Shown here: piece after piece, positions 1 through 9,984 of the stretch
Layout: every line of letters begins with the position of its first letter
How positions within the stretch are numbered: position 1 is the stretch's first letter
Assembly: GCF_900182795.1 (NCBI RefSeq)
Contig: NZ_FXTX01000006.1
Span: 1-64,000 of the forward strand
Direction of reading: 5' to 3'
DNA: 64,000 nucleotides
Source of the DNA: Venenivibrio stagnispumantis
Lineage (GTDB): Bacteria > Aquificota > Aquificia > Aquificales > Hydrogenothermaceae
Translations under genes and position numbers: made by a program
Notes under the pieces: generated by a model
Database searches by the model: none
What the model saw: the letters and a program-made list of their open reading frames with translations, nothing else
What the model was told of the DNA's origin: nothing

Positions 1-67
1 GTTTCTTTAACAGCTCTTTTAATTCTTCCGTATTCTCTTTTATTAACTCTCTTTTTACTCTCTTCAT
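1..67 (-). CDS. N-terminus of an unidentified protein, cut by the window edge
   Basis: An ATG on the minus strand at 67 opens a frame reading MKRVKRELIKENTEELKELL that runs off the left end. The visible 22 residues are charged and helical and do not identify a family. There is no Shine-Dalgarno. A TATAAT lies only 8 bases upstream of the ATG on the same strand, which would suggest a nearly leaderless message. It diverges from element L1. It could be a real gene start or chance coding. Confidence 0.35.
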   Translation of the reverse strand, partial: MKRVKRELIKENTEELKELLKK

Positions 68-139
68 ATTAATTATTATACATCAGTTTTGGTATAATAA
101 TTGAAATTATAGTTAAATAAAGTTGTTAATAGATATATC

Positions 140-168
140 TTGATAAATAGTCTAAAATATATTATATT
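140..168 (+). promoter_or_regulatory. Sigma70-type promoter of element L1
   Basis: TTGATA at 140-145, a 17-base spacer and TATATT at 163-168. The 21 bases just upstream (121-141) match all but one base of the equivalent site before atpB (minus strand, 38254-38274). The same spacing and a similar promoter occur there, which supports a real, shared promoter. Confidence 0.65.
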
Positions 169-174
169 TATGAT

Positions 175-380
175 GGACAAATTGAATAAGAAAAATCTCT
201 AAGAGAAGTTCTCTTAGAGAGATAACAACACGCACATCAAAAAAGCAAATCCTTCAAATATCTGTGAAAGGGTATTTGGAGAGATATAAAGGGTGTAATA
301 GTGCTCCCTGTGAATTACTGAGAAAAAATCCTTATTATAGGGATTATCTTGGTAATTCCAAACCCCTGATGTGTGTGGAA
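175..380 (+). ncRNA. Structured RNA candidate, element L1 (6S-like outline)
   Basis: Downstream of the promoter at 140-168 the sequence begins with a 12-bp perfect inverted repeat (196-207 with 209-220, one-base spacer). A long closing stem follows, between about 229-239 and 367-378 (CACGCACATCA with TGATGTGTGTG). Inside are a small hairpin (CAAATA/TATTTG, about 254-290) and a long apical hairpin (GAATTAC about 312-318 with GTAATTC 352-358, loop around TATTATA). A closing stem, large internal bubble and apical stem of this size recall 6S RNA, but no family signature is certain. No long ORF is present. A shortened relative, L2, lies at 38069-38285. A weak terminator-like AAAAGG/CCTTTT pair with eight T residues lies at 392-421. 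What the RNA does is unknown. Confidence 0.5.
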
Positions 381-402
381 TAAATGTCTATAAAAGGGGG
401 AA

Positions 403-943
403 CTATGCATAAATCCTTTTTTTTGTTAAAAGAGTTTATCAAAATCTAAAAGATAGCAATCTCAAAGTTTGCTCAGTTATAAGTTTTCCACTTGGGTCTG
501 ATAGATTGGATATAAAAGTTTTACAATCTATAAAAGCAATAGAAGATGGAGCAACTGAGCTTGATATAGTTTGGAATATATCAGCTTTTAAATCTAAGGA
601 TTATAAATATATCCAAACAGAATTATCCGAGGTAAAGAAAAATACTGAAGGTGTAATCCATAAAGTAATAATAGAAACTGCTTATTTATCGCAGGAAGAA
701 AAGATATTAGCTATTAATCTTTTAAAAGATTTAGGTATAGAATTTTTAAAAACAAGTTCAGGATATGCACCGGAAGGAGCAAAAGTAGAGGATATTAAAC
801 TTTTTAAATCTTTGGCTGACAATAAGATAAAAATAAAAGCTTCCGGTGGCATCAAAGATTATGAAACAGCCTTAAAAATGATACAAGCCGGAGCAGATAG
901 GCTTGGCACAAGTGCAGGAATACAGATTGTAACCGGTAAATAA
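403..943 (+). pseudogene. deoC: Deoxyribose-phosphate aldolase, 5'-truncated
   Basis: DeoC cleaves 2-deoxyribose 5-phosphate to glyceraldehyde 3-phosphate and acetaldehyde. The C-terminal two thirds are well kept: the Schiff-base lysine in FLKTSSG, the second lysine in IKASGG, and the aspartate in ELDIV. Homology starts upstream of the TTG at 506: codons from 413 read FFVKRVYQNL then KVCSVISFPLGSDR in the same frame. The preceding residues CINP lie in another frame (406-417), joined across a run of eight T residues at 417-424, so one extra T breaks the frame. The first roughly 40 residues of the family (the start through the DHTLL motif) are missing, replaced by element L1. A short product from the TTG at 506 would be 145 residues against about 215-225 for the family, so it is probably inactive. 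Confidence 0.75.
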
Positions 944-944
944 A

Positions 945-1829
945 TCATACAACATTCAGTCGTATTAAAATATCCCCTTTATTTCCGCTACTATCTATAT
1001 ATCCTTCTCCTTTTACCCTTAAAATCGTATTTTTTTCTATATTTTCCGGTATCTTAACAAAGATAGTTTCATCTTTTAAATTTTTTATTGATAAATGAGA
1101 TATACTTTTTAAATCTTGATTTTTAATCTTAATATCTAAATATAAATCATTTCCAACTTTTTGGTAAATATCTTCTTTAAATTTTATTTTTAGATATAAA
1201 TCCCCATCTTTTCCACCATATAATCCTTGATTTCCGGCTCCTTTCATTAAAATTGTTGTGTTTTCATCTATACCTTTATCTATTTTAATTAATTTTTCAG
1301 TTTTTTCATATTTATATCCTAAGCCTTTACAATCTTTACAAGGATTTTTAATTATAAATCCTCTTCCAAAACAACTTAAACAAGGTAGAATATTCCTTTT
1401 CCCAGTTCCACCACATTTTTCACATTTTTCTATTTTGCTATCTTTTGTTATACCTGTGCCATTACATATATGGCATATAACTTTTGTTTTATATTCTATT
1501 TTTCTAATTGTTCCGTTGTATCCTTCTTTTAAAGAGATGTATAAAATCTTTTTTATATCTGTTCCGTTTTGAGGTTTAGCGGTAAAGCCGAGAAATTCTG
1601 CTAATTTTTCTTGGAATATTGAAAATAAACCTTTTTTTATCTCTTTATCATAAATTGCTCTTTTTTGAGGGTCTATAAGGGTTGTGTATGCTTGATTTAA
1701 AAGTTTAAAAATTTCTTCATTTTCTTTATTTAAATCAGGATGGTATTTTTTTACTTTTTCCCTGAATGCTTTTTTTATTTGCTCAGGAGTAGCATCTTTT
1801 GCTACCCCGAGTAATTTATAAAAATCCAT
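945..1829 (-). CDS. dnaJ: Chaperone protein DnaJ
   Basis: Hsp40 co-chaperone that delivers clients to DnaK and stimulates its ATPase. The 294 residues hold an N-terminal J domain with the HPD motif (about residues 30-32), four CxxCxGxG zinc-binding repeats (CHICNGTG, CEKCGGTG, CLSCFGRG, CKDCKGLG, about 120-170) and a C-terminal substrate-binding domain. The Gly/Phe-rich linker usual in DnaJ is nearly absent and the protein is shorter than the typical 370 residues. Its start lies one base after the grpE stop, so the two form an operon. DnaK is not in this window. Confidence 0.9.
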   Translation of the reverse strand: MDFYKLLGVAKDATPEQIKKAFREKVKKYHPDLNKENEEIFKLLNQAYTTLIDPQKRAIYDKEIKKGLFSIFQEKLAEFLGFTAKPQNGTDIKKILYISLKEGYNGTIRKIEYKTKVICHICNGTGITKDSKIEKCEKCGGTGKRNILPCLSCFGRGFIIKNPCKDCKGLGYKYEKTEKLIKIDKGIDENTTILMKGAGNQGLYGGKDGDLYLKIKFKEDIYQKVGNDLYLDIKIKNQDLKSISHLSIKNLKDETIFVKIPENIEKNTILRVKGEGYIDSSGNKGDILIRLNVV

Positions 1830-1830
1830 T

Positions 1831-2445
1831 TTAAGTTATTTCTTCTTCTGCTACCGATATTGATACAGATACCCTTGCCGGTCTTATTACTTTTCCTTTG
1901 TATTTATAGCCTGATTGTAAAACTTTTACTATCTGATTTGGTTCATAATCTTTTGTAGCTATTGTTTCAAGAGCTTCATGTTCCTGAGGATTAAACTCTC
2001 CTGATGCTTCTATCTTTTCTATTCCATACTCTTTTAGATATGATATTAATTGATAATGTATCATCTGAATACCTTTTATTATATTATCAACATCCTGAGT
2101 ATTCTTGAAGCTTTCTAATGCTCTTTCAAAATTATCAATCAAATCAAGAAGTCCTTTTGCAAACTTTTCTATGGTTTCCTCTTTTATTGCTTCTTTTTCT
2201 TTAATTGTTTTTAGTTTAAAATCTTCAAAATCTTTTTGAAGCATCTGATATAATGAGCTTAATCTTTTTGCTGCTTCTTCCGTTTTTTCAAGTTTCTTTT
2301 TAATTTCTTCATTTTCTTTTTTCAAAGCTTCAATCTCTTCCAATGATATAGGCTCCCCTGTTTGTTCTGCTTTTTGCTCTTCTACTTTTTCTTCTTGGTT
2401 TTGTTCTTTAATTTCTAACTCTTGATTGTTTTTATTTTCTTCCAA
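1831..2445 (-). CDS. grpE: Nucleotide exchange factor GrpE
   Basis: GrpE releases ADP from DnaK. The 204 residues start with an acidic, low-complexity tail rich in Glu, Gln and Lys (1-40), then a long coiled coil (about 40-110) for dimerisation and a C-terminal beta domain with the family pattern [11 protein letters not shown] and [19 protein letters not shown] strong AGGAGG lies just upstream of the ATG. It is the first gene of the grpE-dnaJ operon. Confidence 0.93.
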   Translation of the reverse strand: MEENKNNQELEIKEQNQEEKVEEQKAEQTGEPISLEEIEALKKENEEIKKKLEKTEEAAKRLSSLYQMLQKDFEDFKLKTIKEKEAIKEETIEKFAKGLLDLIDNFERALESFKNTQDVDNIIKGIQMIHYQLISYLKEYGIEKIEASGEFNPQEHEALETIATKDYEPNQIVKVLQSGYKYKGKVIRPARVSVSISVAEEEIT

Positions 2446-2624
2446 TTTTTTAAACCTCCTTACTTATTTTTATTAATAAGATATGGTTAAAATATCAAAT
2501 TTCAATATTATATGATAAAAATCTCATTGCATTTTTAATGTATTAGGTATATATTTTTGTTTAAATTTTGAATATGATTTTTAAACTGCAGGTGGCAATT
2601 CCTTCTGAAAATAGCAATAGTATC

Positions 2625-2653
2625 TTGATTTTTTTATTAAAACTGCTTATATT
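2625..2653 (+). promoter_or_regulatory. Promoter of the structured RNA before thiC
   Basis: TTGATT at 2625-2630, a 17-base spacer and TATATT at 2648-2653, giving a start near 2660. The rest of 2446-2624 is AT-rich and should hold the grpE promoter on the other strand. I see no gene in it. Confidence 0.5.
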
Positions 2654-2659
2654 TGATAA

Positions 2660-4317
<1,658 letters not shown>

Positions 4318-4327
4318 AATTTTAAAA

Positions 4328-4347
4328 AAGGCAGGGAAACCTGCCTT
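4328..4347 (+). terminator. Hairpin after thiC, weak terminator
   Basis: AAGGCAGG and CCTGCCTT form a perfect 8-bp stem with a GAAA tetraloop, 10 bases after the thiC stop. The T tract after it is poor (CAATTT), so termination may be partial with read-through into the kinase gene. Confidence 0.6.
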
Positions 4348-4368
4348 CAATTTATAAAAAGGTAGAAG

Positions 4369-5322
4369 TTGGAAAAAGATATATTAGAAAGTATTACACA
4401 GCCGGTTTTTATCGTAAATCTTGAAAAAGAGATAATTTATCAAAATCAATCAGCCAAAAGCTACTTTGATAAAAAATCCTTACATCAATTTATAGAAAAA
4501 ATATTTTCTTTAAGGCATATAAAAGATGGTTTTTCAATTATTAATTATTTTTTGGAAATATCAGAGTTAAAATTTATAGTAGATATTTATCCTTATAAAG
4601 AAGAATATATAATCATTTTTGCAAAGGATATAACAAGGTATTTTGAACTTGAAGAAATATCAAGAAAAGAAGATATAATATTTGCATTATCAAAAATGAT
4701 TGCAGAGATTTTCCATGATATGAAAGGACCAATAAGTGGAATAAAGGCAGCAGCCCAATTTTTAAAAGAAAATCCGGAAGAATTATCATTAATAGATGAT
4801 ATTATAGAAGAAACAGATAGATTAACAAAAATGATAAATGAGATAACATTTATAAACAAAGATATAAATCTAAAAAAAGAGCCGACAAATATTCATAAAC
4901 TAATAGATAAAGTTATTAAATCATTTCAAAAAGAATATAAAGAAGTTATTTTTGAAAGATTGTATGACCCAAGTATTCCGGATATAAATATAGATAAAGA
5001 TTATCTTACAAGGGTATTTATAAATTTAATAAGAAATTCCATAGAAGCAATAAATGGAAAAGGAAAAATACAAATTCAAACCGGTATATCTTTTGATAAA
5101 ATCCTATCTCCAAAAGGAAATAAAATATATATAAGAATAAAAGACAGCGGAAAAGGTATTCCAAAAGAGTTGGAAGATAAAATATTTTTGCCGTTTATCA
5201 CAACAAAGAGCAGTGGAATGGGAATTGGTCTTGCTTCTGCATACAAAATTATAAAAAAACATGAAGGAATAATAAGATATATAAAAGATGCAACATTTGA
5301 GATATTATTACCAATTAAATAG
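4369..5322 (+). CDS. NtrB-type sensor histidine kinase
   Basis: Cytoplasmic two-component kinase of 317 residues, started at a TTG with AAAGG just upstream. It has an N-terminal PAS-like sensor (about 5-95), a HisKA dimerisation region with the phospho-acceptor His in IFHDMKGPISGIKAAAQFL (about 122-140, very like NtrB), and an HATPase domain with the N box (NLIRNSIEA), DSGKGIP and a G2 box (GMGIGLASA). There are no membrane segments, so the signal is internal. It is followed after 5 bases by its sigma54 response regulator. The target is not evident from the neighbours. Nitrogen control is the family default. Confidence 0.85.
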   Translation: MEKDILESITQPVFIVNLEKEIIYQNQSAKSYFDKKSLHQFIEKIFSLRHIKDGFSIINYFLEISELKFIVDIYPYKEEYIIIFAKDITRYFELEEISRKEDIIFALSKMIAEIFHDMKGPISGIKAAAQFLKENPEELSLIDDIIEETDRLTKMINEITFINKDINLKKEPTNIHKLIDKVIKSFQKEYKEVIFERLYDPSIPDINIDKDYLTRVFINLIRNSIEAINGKGKIQIQTGISFDKILSPKGNKIYIRIKDSGKGIPKELEDKIFLPFITTKSSGMGIGLASAYKIIKKHEGIIRYIKDATFEILLPIK

Positions 5323-5327
5323 GAGAG

Positions 5328-6692
5328 ATGATGAAAGGTTTAATTTTTGAAGATGAGAAAACAGTAAGAAACGTGCTTCGTAGAATATTACAAAAAGAAG
5401 GGATAAAAGCAGAAGATTTTGAATCCGGAAAAGATGCGATAGAAATTATAAAAAAAGAAAAACCGGATTTTATTTTCCTTGATATAGGATTAAAAGATAG
5501 TAATGGCTTAGATATATTAAAACAGATAACTATTTTAGAAGAAAGCCCTTATGTAATAATCATATCAGGACATACAGAATATAAATATCTGATAGAAGCT
5601 ATGAAACTTGGAGCTTATGATTATATTACAAAGCCATTTGATATAGAAAGAATAAAAAAAGTAATAGAAGAGCTAAAACAATGTGTAAAATCTAAAATAA
5701 TCTCATCTGTTCCGGAAGAAGAGATAATAGGTAAAAGTCCGGCAATGAAAGAAGTCTTTAAGATGGTAGGAAGAGCCGGTGCTACAAAAGAACCTGTATT
5801 GTTGATAGGTGAAACAGGAACAGGAAAAGAAGTTATAGCCAATCTTATTCATAAATACAGCAATAGAGCAGATAAACCGTTTATAGCTATAAATACAGCA
5901 GCAATACCATCGGGACTTATAGAGTCAGAACTATTTGGATATGAAAAAGGAGCATTTACCGGTGCAGATAAATCAAAAGAAGGAAAATTTTTACAAGCAA
6001 ATGGAGGGACATTATTTTTAGATGAAATAAGTGAGATGCCAATAGAAGCTCAAACTAAATTGCTAAGAGCTATTCAAGAAATGGAAATTACACCACTTGG
6101 TTCAAATAAAAAATATAAAATAGATGTAAGAATAATAGCAGCCACAAATAAAGATTTGGTTAAATTAGTGGCAGAAGGCAAATTTAGAGAAGATTTGTTT
6201 TATAGATTATCTGTTATTGAAATAAAGATACCGCCACTTAGAGAAAGAAAAGAAGATATACCGGATTTAATAGAGTTATTTACCCAAAAAGCATTAGCCC
6301 AATATAACTTAAAAAAAGGTGGTTTTACCCCTGAGTCTATCAGATACTTAATGGATTATCCTTTTCCTGGAAATGTAAGAGAATTAAAAAATATAGTTTT
6401 TAAATTAATAGCATTATACAGGGAAAGACCTATTACACCGGATTTATTACCGGCAAATTTAAAAGGAGAAGAAGAGCAGATAAACGACTGGAAAAGTCTT
6501 GTTGTATCAGAAATAAGAAAGATGTTAAACAAAAGAAGAAAAAATATTTATATAAAATTAGTAGAAGATTTAGAAGAAATAATTATAAGAGAAGTTTTAA
6601 AATATACAGAAGGGAATATTTCAGAAGCATCCAAATATTTAGGTATTCATAGAAACACCTTAAGTAAAAAAATAAAAGATTTTGGTTTATAA
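5328..6692 (+). CDS. NtrC-family sigma54-dependent response regulator
   Basis: A 454-residue activator: receiver domain (1-120, phospho-acceptor Asp in FIFLDIGL), AAA+ domain (about 135-365) with Walker A GETGTGKE, the sigma54-contact loop GAFTGA and Walker B GTLFLDEIS, and a C-terminal Fis-type helix-turn-helix (NISEASKYLGIHRNTLSKKI). It forms an operon with the kinase at 4369-5322 and is the likely receiver of its phosphate. It turns on sigma54 promoters. None is obvious in this window. Confidence 0.92.
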   Translation: MMKGLIFEDEKTVRNVLRRILQKEGIKAEDFESGKDAIEIIKKEKPDFIFLDIGLKDSNGLDILKQITILEESPYVIIISGHTEYKYLIEAMKLGAYDYITKPFDIERIKKVIEELKQCVKSKIISSVPEEEIIGKSPAMKEVFKMVGRAGATKEPVLLIGETGTGKEVIANLIHKYSNRADKPFIAINTAAIPSGLIESELFGYEKGAFTGADKSKEGKFLQANGGTLFLDEISEMPIEAQTKLLRAIQEMEITPLGSNKKYKIDVRIIAATNKDLVKLVAEGKFREDLFYRLSVIEIKIPPLRERKEDIPDLIELFTQKALAQYNLKKGGFTPESIRYLMDYPFPGNVRELKNIVFKLIALYRERPITPDLLPANLKGEEEQINDWKSLVVSEIRKMLNKRRKNIYIKLVEDLEEIIIREVLKYTEGNISEASKYLGIHRNTLSKKIKDFGL

Positions 6693-6839
6693 GGTACCCT
6701 TACAGATAGTAAATACTATCTTGCAGAGTACCCGATTTTGCCTACTACCTACTATTTGTAGTATTTCCACTACAAACTCGCAGGTTACTTTTATTATTTT
6801 TTTAAACTTTAATTTTGTCCCTTAGTGGCAGAGCCACTA
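6693..6839. repeat. Cluster of short inverted repeats
   Basis: Directly after the ntrC-type stop: GGTAC 6693-6697 with GTACC 6728-6732 enclosing GATAGTA/TACTATC (6705-6720), then overlapping CTAC/GTAG repeats around 6742-6775, and TAGTGGC/GCCACTA (6823-6839, 3-base loop). No T tract follows the first hairpin, so it is not a classic terminator. The rest, to 6938, is AT-rich and should hold the promoter of the next gene. Confidence 0.5.
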
Positions 6840-6938
6840 TCTAAATCTTTTAATAATTAATTCGCTTTCTGTTATAATATTACATAAATTTTTGTTATAA
6901 TTTACAATAGGTTTTATACAAAATTAAGGTATATATTT

Positions 6939-8180
6939 ATGAGAAAAATATTAATAATTGGTCTATCTACTTTTATTATAGGATGTGTAACACCACAAAC
7001 AACTCAAGAAGGCAAAGATGCTTCTTTCTATTATGATATAGGAATTTCTTATTTAAATGTTGGAAATAACTCTCAAGCAATTGCATCATTATTAAAAGCA
7101 ATAGAGTTAAATCCAAATAATCCGGAATATTATAATGCCCTTGGAATAGCATATTTTAATGTGGGAGAAAAAGAAAAAGCCAAAGAAGCGTATCTTAAAG
7201 GTTTAGCTTTAAACGAAAATGCTTCAGAAATAGCAGTTAATCTTGCAGTTTTATTAGCTTCCGAAAAAAATTATACAGAAGCAATAAAATATTTAGAAAA
7301 AGCTATCAATAATCCAAATTATTCAAATAAAGATAAAGCCTATTATAATTTAGCTCTTATATATAGAGAACTTGGAGATTATAATAAATTTGTTGAAAAT
7401 TTAGAGAAAGCGATAGCCTATAATAAATTATATCAAGATGCTTATATTGTCCTTGGGAATTTTTATCTCGAAGAATATGAAAAAACAGGATTATCAAAAG
7501 AAAACTCTTTTTGGAAAGCAAATGAGATATTTTTAAAAGCTTATATGCTTGGCTTAGATTCGCCGGATATAATCTTTGGACTTGGAAAAAGTTATTTCTT
7601 ACTAAATAAAAAAGAAAACGCAAAATATTATCTTGAAAAATTAATAAAAAAGACAGATGATAAAAATCCTTTAAAGTTAGAAGCTAAAAAATTGTTAGAA
7701 AAATTAGAAGCAGAATATGCCTCCGTAGATGAGGAACCGGTTATAACAAAAAAAATAGAGATAAAAGAAGATAAAATAATTCAAGAGAAAGAAGTTGTAA
7801 AAAATCCAGATATATTTATTGATAAAAAAGCTGAAGAAAAACCTATAGAATCTCAAGTATCTCAGCAAAATAATCCAAATCCGGAAACAGTTGTAAAACT
7901 TCAAAAAATAAAAGAAGAAAATCAAGATATACAAAAATCTTTAAAATACTTTTACATTCAGGTTGGTGCTTATAAATCTATAAAGATGACCGAAGATATA
8001 ATTAATAAATTAAAAAAATTAAATATACAGCCGGAAATTGAAGAAGGAGTATTAAATGGAGAAAAAATATATAGGGTTGTATTTGGAAAATTTGAAAGTT
8101 ACAAAGAAGCAAAAGAGTTTTTAGATAAAAATTTAACACCAAATAAAATAGAAGGAATAATCAAATTTAAAAAGGAGTAA
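6939..8180 (+). CDS. TPR lipoprotein with C-terminal SPOR domain
   Basis: Envelope protein of 413 residues. The N-terminus has a lipoprotein signal with lipobox IIGC (Cys about 16). Several TPR repeats follow (about 25-235, e.g. SIASLLKAIELNPNNPEYYNALG style), then a charged Lys/Glu linker, then a SPOR domain (about 340-410, FYIQVGAYKS and RVVFGKFESYKEA) that binds denuded glycan strands at division septa. It probably acts as a periplasmic scaffold linked to peptidoglycan or a secretion machine. The glycosyltransferase gene starts 1 base after its stop, so they are co-transcribed. Confidence 0.75.
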   Translation: MRKILIIGLSTFIIGCVTPQTTQEGKDASFYYDIGISYLNVGNNSQAIASLLKAIELNPNNPEYYNALGIAYFNVGEKEKAKEAYLKGLALNENASEIAVNLAVLLASEKNYTEAIKYLEKAINNPNYSNKDKAYYNLALIYRELGDYNKFVENLEKAIAYNKLYQDAYIVLGNFYLEEYEKTGLSKENSFWKANEIFLKAYMLGLDSPDIIFGLGKSYFLLNKKENAKYYLEKLIKKTDDKNPLKLEAKKLLEKLEAEYASVDEEPVITKKIEIKEDKIIQEKEVVKNPDIFIDKKAEEKPIESQVSQQNNPNPETVVKLQKIKEENQDIQKSLKYFYIQVGAYKSIKMTEDIINKLKKLNIQPEIEEGVLNGEKIYRVVFGKFESYKEAKEFLDKNLTPNKIEGIIKFKKE

Positions 8181-8181
8181 G

Positions 8182-9126
8182 ATGGATATATCAGTTGTGA
8201 TACCAATTTATAATGAAGAAGAAAATTTACCGATTTTATATGAAAAATTAAAAAATGTCCTTGATAGATTAAATAAAGAGTATGAGATTATATTTGTAAA
8301 TGATGGAAGTACAGATAACTCGTGGAATATAATTAAACAGCTTGCAGAAAAAGATAAACGGGTAATAGGTGTTAATTTTAGAAGAAATTTTGGACAAACT
8401 GCAGCTATGTCTGCCGGTTTTGAAACAGCAAAGGGAGATATTATTATCACAATGGATGGAGATTTACAAAATGACCCAGAGGATATACCAAAATTACTTG
8501 AAAAAATTGATGAAGGATATGATATTGTAAGTGGTTGGAGAAAAAATAGGAAAGATGCATTTTTAAGTAGAACATTACCTTCAAAAATAGCAAATGCTTT
8601 AATATCCAAAGTTACCGGTGTGCATCTTCATGATTATGGTTGTTCTCTAAAAGCTTACAAATCAGAAATAGCAAAAAATCTTGATTTTTATGGAGAGATG
8701 CACAGATTTTTACCGGCTTTATCAAAAGCAATCGGTGCAAAAATAACAGAAATTCCGGTTAATCATCATCCAAGAATTTATGGAAAATCAAAATATGGCA
8801 TATCAAGAACATTTAAAGTTATTCTTGATTTATTGCTTGTCAAATTTTTACTTGATTATAGAACAAAACCACTTAGGATTTTCGGTGGAATAGGATTTAT
8901 ACTTTCTTTAATTGGATTTTTTATTTTATCTTATCTTGTTTGTATAAAGCTATGTTTTGGACATTCCATAGGAAATAGGCCATTACTCACTTTTGGAGTT
9001 TTATTTTTCTTAACAGGTATTCAGCTTATATCTACCGGTATAGTAGCAGAACTTATCACAAGGACATATTACGAATCTCAAGGAAAAAGACCTTATATTA
9101 TAAAAGAGATTATTAATCGGGACTAA
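8182..9126 (+). CDS. Family 2 glycosyltransferase, polyprenyl-phosphate sugar synthase type
   Basis: The 314 residues resemble DPM1/GtrB/ArnC enzymes that move a sugar from a nucleotide donor to polyprenyl phosphate. The N-terminal GT-A domain has SVVIPIYNEEENL, the DGSTDNSW turn and the DxD-like MDGDLQNDPEDI. Two C-terminal membrane helices (about 232-255 and 267-290) anchor it. AAGGAG precedes the ATG. The flippase-like gene begins directly after it, which suggests glycolipid or envelope polymer work. Confidence 0.85.
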   Translation: MDISVVIPIYNEEENLPILYEKLKNVLDRLNKEYEIIFVNDGSTDNSWNIIKQLAEKDKRVIGVNFRRNFGQTAAMSAGFETAKGDIIITMDGDLQNDPEDIPKLLEKIDEGYDIVSGWRKNRKDAFLSRTLPSKIANALISKVTGVHLHDYGCSLKAYKSEIAKNLDFYGEMHRFLPALSKAIGAKITEIPVNHHPRIYGKSKYGISRTFKVILDLLLVKFLLDYRTKPLRIFGGIGFILSLIGFFILSYLVCIKLCFGHSIGNRPLLTFGVLFFLTGIQLISTGIVAELITRTYYESQGKRPYIIKEIINRD

Positions 9127-9984
9127 ATGGTAAAAGTTTTAAAATTTTTAATTTCTATAACAATTACCATACTTTTTTTATATTTTTTAAATAAATATGT
9201 TGGTTTTGAAAATATAAAAAGATTTTTCAACGATTTATCTATTTTTAATATTTCTATTGCATTTTTATTTTATCTTATAAGTTATATTATCCGTTCTTAT
9301 AGATGGAGTTTTACACTTGATATAAAAGATTTTAAAAAACTTTTTCATATTACTGCAATTAACACTTTTTTTAATATAATTCTTCCATTTAGAACCGGTG
9401 AGTTTTCATTTTTTTATATGCTGAAGAAAGAAAATATCCATATATCCGATATAACAATGAGTTTTATTACCACCAGAGCTTTTGATGGTATTGGGCTAAT
9501 TGCTATTTTGCTATTTTCTTATTTTTTATATATTGGTAATATTTTATTTGCTATTTTGTCATTAATCCTTTTGCCTTTTTCATTTTATATTTTTATTTTT
9601 ATACTTTCTTTTATAAAACATGAAAAAGTAAAAGAATTTAACAATAAACGATTTAATTTTTTAAATTTAGTAATTATTTACCTGCTTTCAATTTTAACAT
9701 TTTTATTTAAGTTTTTAGCATTTTATTTTGTTTTGCCGGAAAGTTTAAATATCAATATTATTCAATCTTTTATAGCATCTTCCGGTGGAGATTTAACAAC
9801 AGTATTACCAATACACGGAATTGCAGGTATTGGTAGTTATGAAACCGGATATGCCGGTATTTTGATAACTTTATTAAATATTGATAAAAATTTAGCCTTT
9901 ATAGCATCTTTATTTGCCCATATATTTATAATCTTATCTTCTTCTATAATAGCCTTTATTAGCTATTTATTAAAAAAGCTTTGA
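9127..9984 (+). CDS. UPF0104 / lysylphosphatidylglycerol synthase-type membrane protein
   Basis: A polytopic membrane protein of 285 residues with about seven to eight helices. It shows the family pattern of the MprF/AglD N-terminal flippase-like domain: SYIIRSYRW, ILPFRTGEF and HGIAGIGSYETGYAG. It follows the polyprenyl-phosphate glycosyltransferase with no gap, as often seen, so it may translocate or handle the lipid-linked sugar. It lacks the soluble aminoacyl-transferase domain of MprF. The 3' end overlaps the converging gene by 15 bases. Confidence 0.7.
   Translation: MVKVLKFLISITITILFLYFLNKYVGFENIKRFFNDLSIFNISIAFLFYLISYIIRSYRWSFTLDIKDFKKLFHITAINTFFNIILPFRTGEFSFFYMLKKENIHISDITMSFITTRAFDGIGLIAILLFSYFLYIGNILFAILSLILLPFSFYIFIFILSFIKHEKVKEFNNKRFNFLNLVIIYLLSILTFLFKFLAFYFVLPESLNINIIQSFIASSGGDLTTVLPIHGIAGIGSYETGYAGILITLLNIDKNLAFIASLFAHIFIILSSSIIAFISYLLKKL

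Noticed and set aside
1258-1572. Plus-strand open frame of 104 codons inside dnaJ
   Set aside because: Antisense shadow of dnaJ with low-complexity Phe/Leu/Pro content and no ribosome site.
6693-6732. Terminator after the NtrC-type gene
   Set aside because: The hairpin is perfect but no T run follows.
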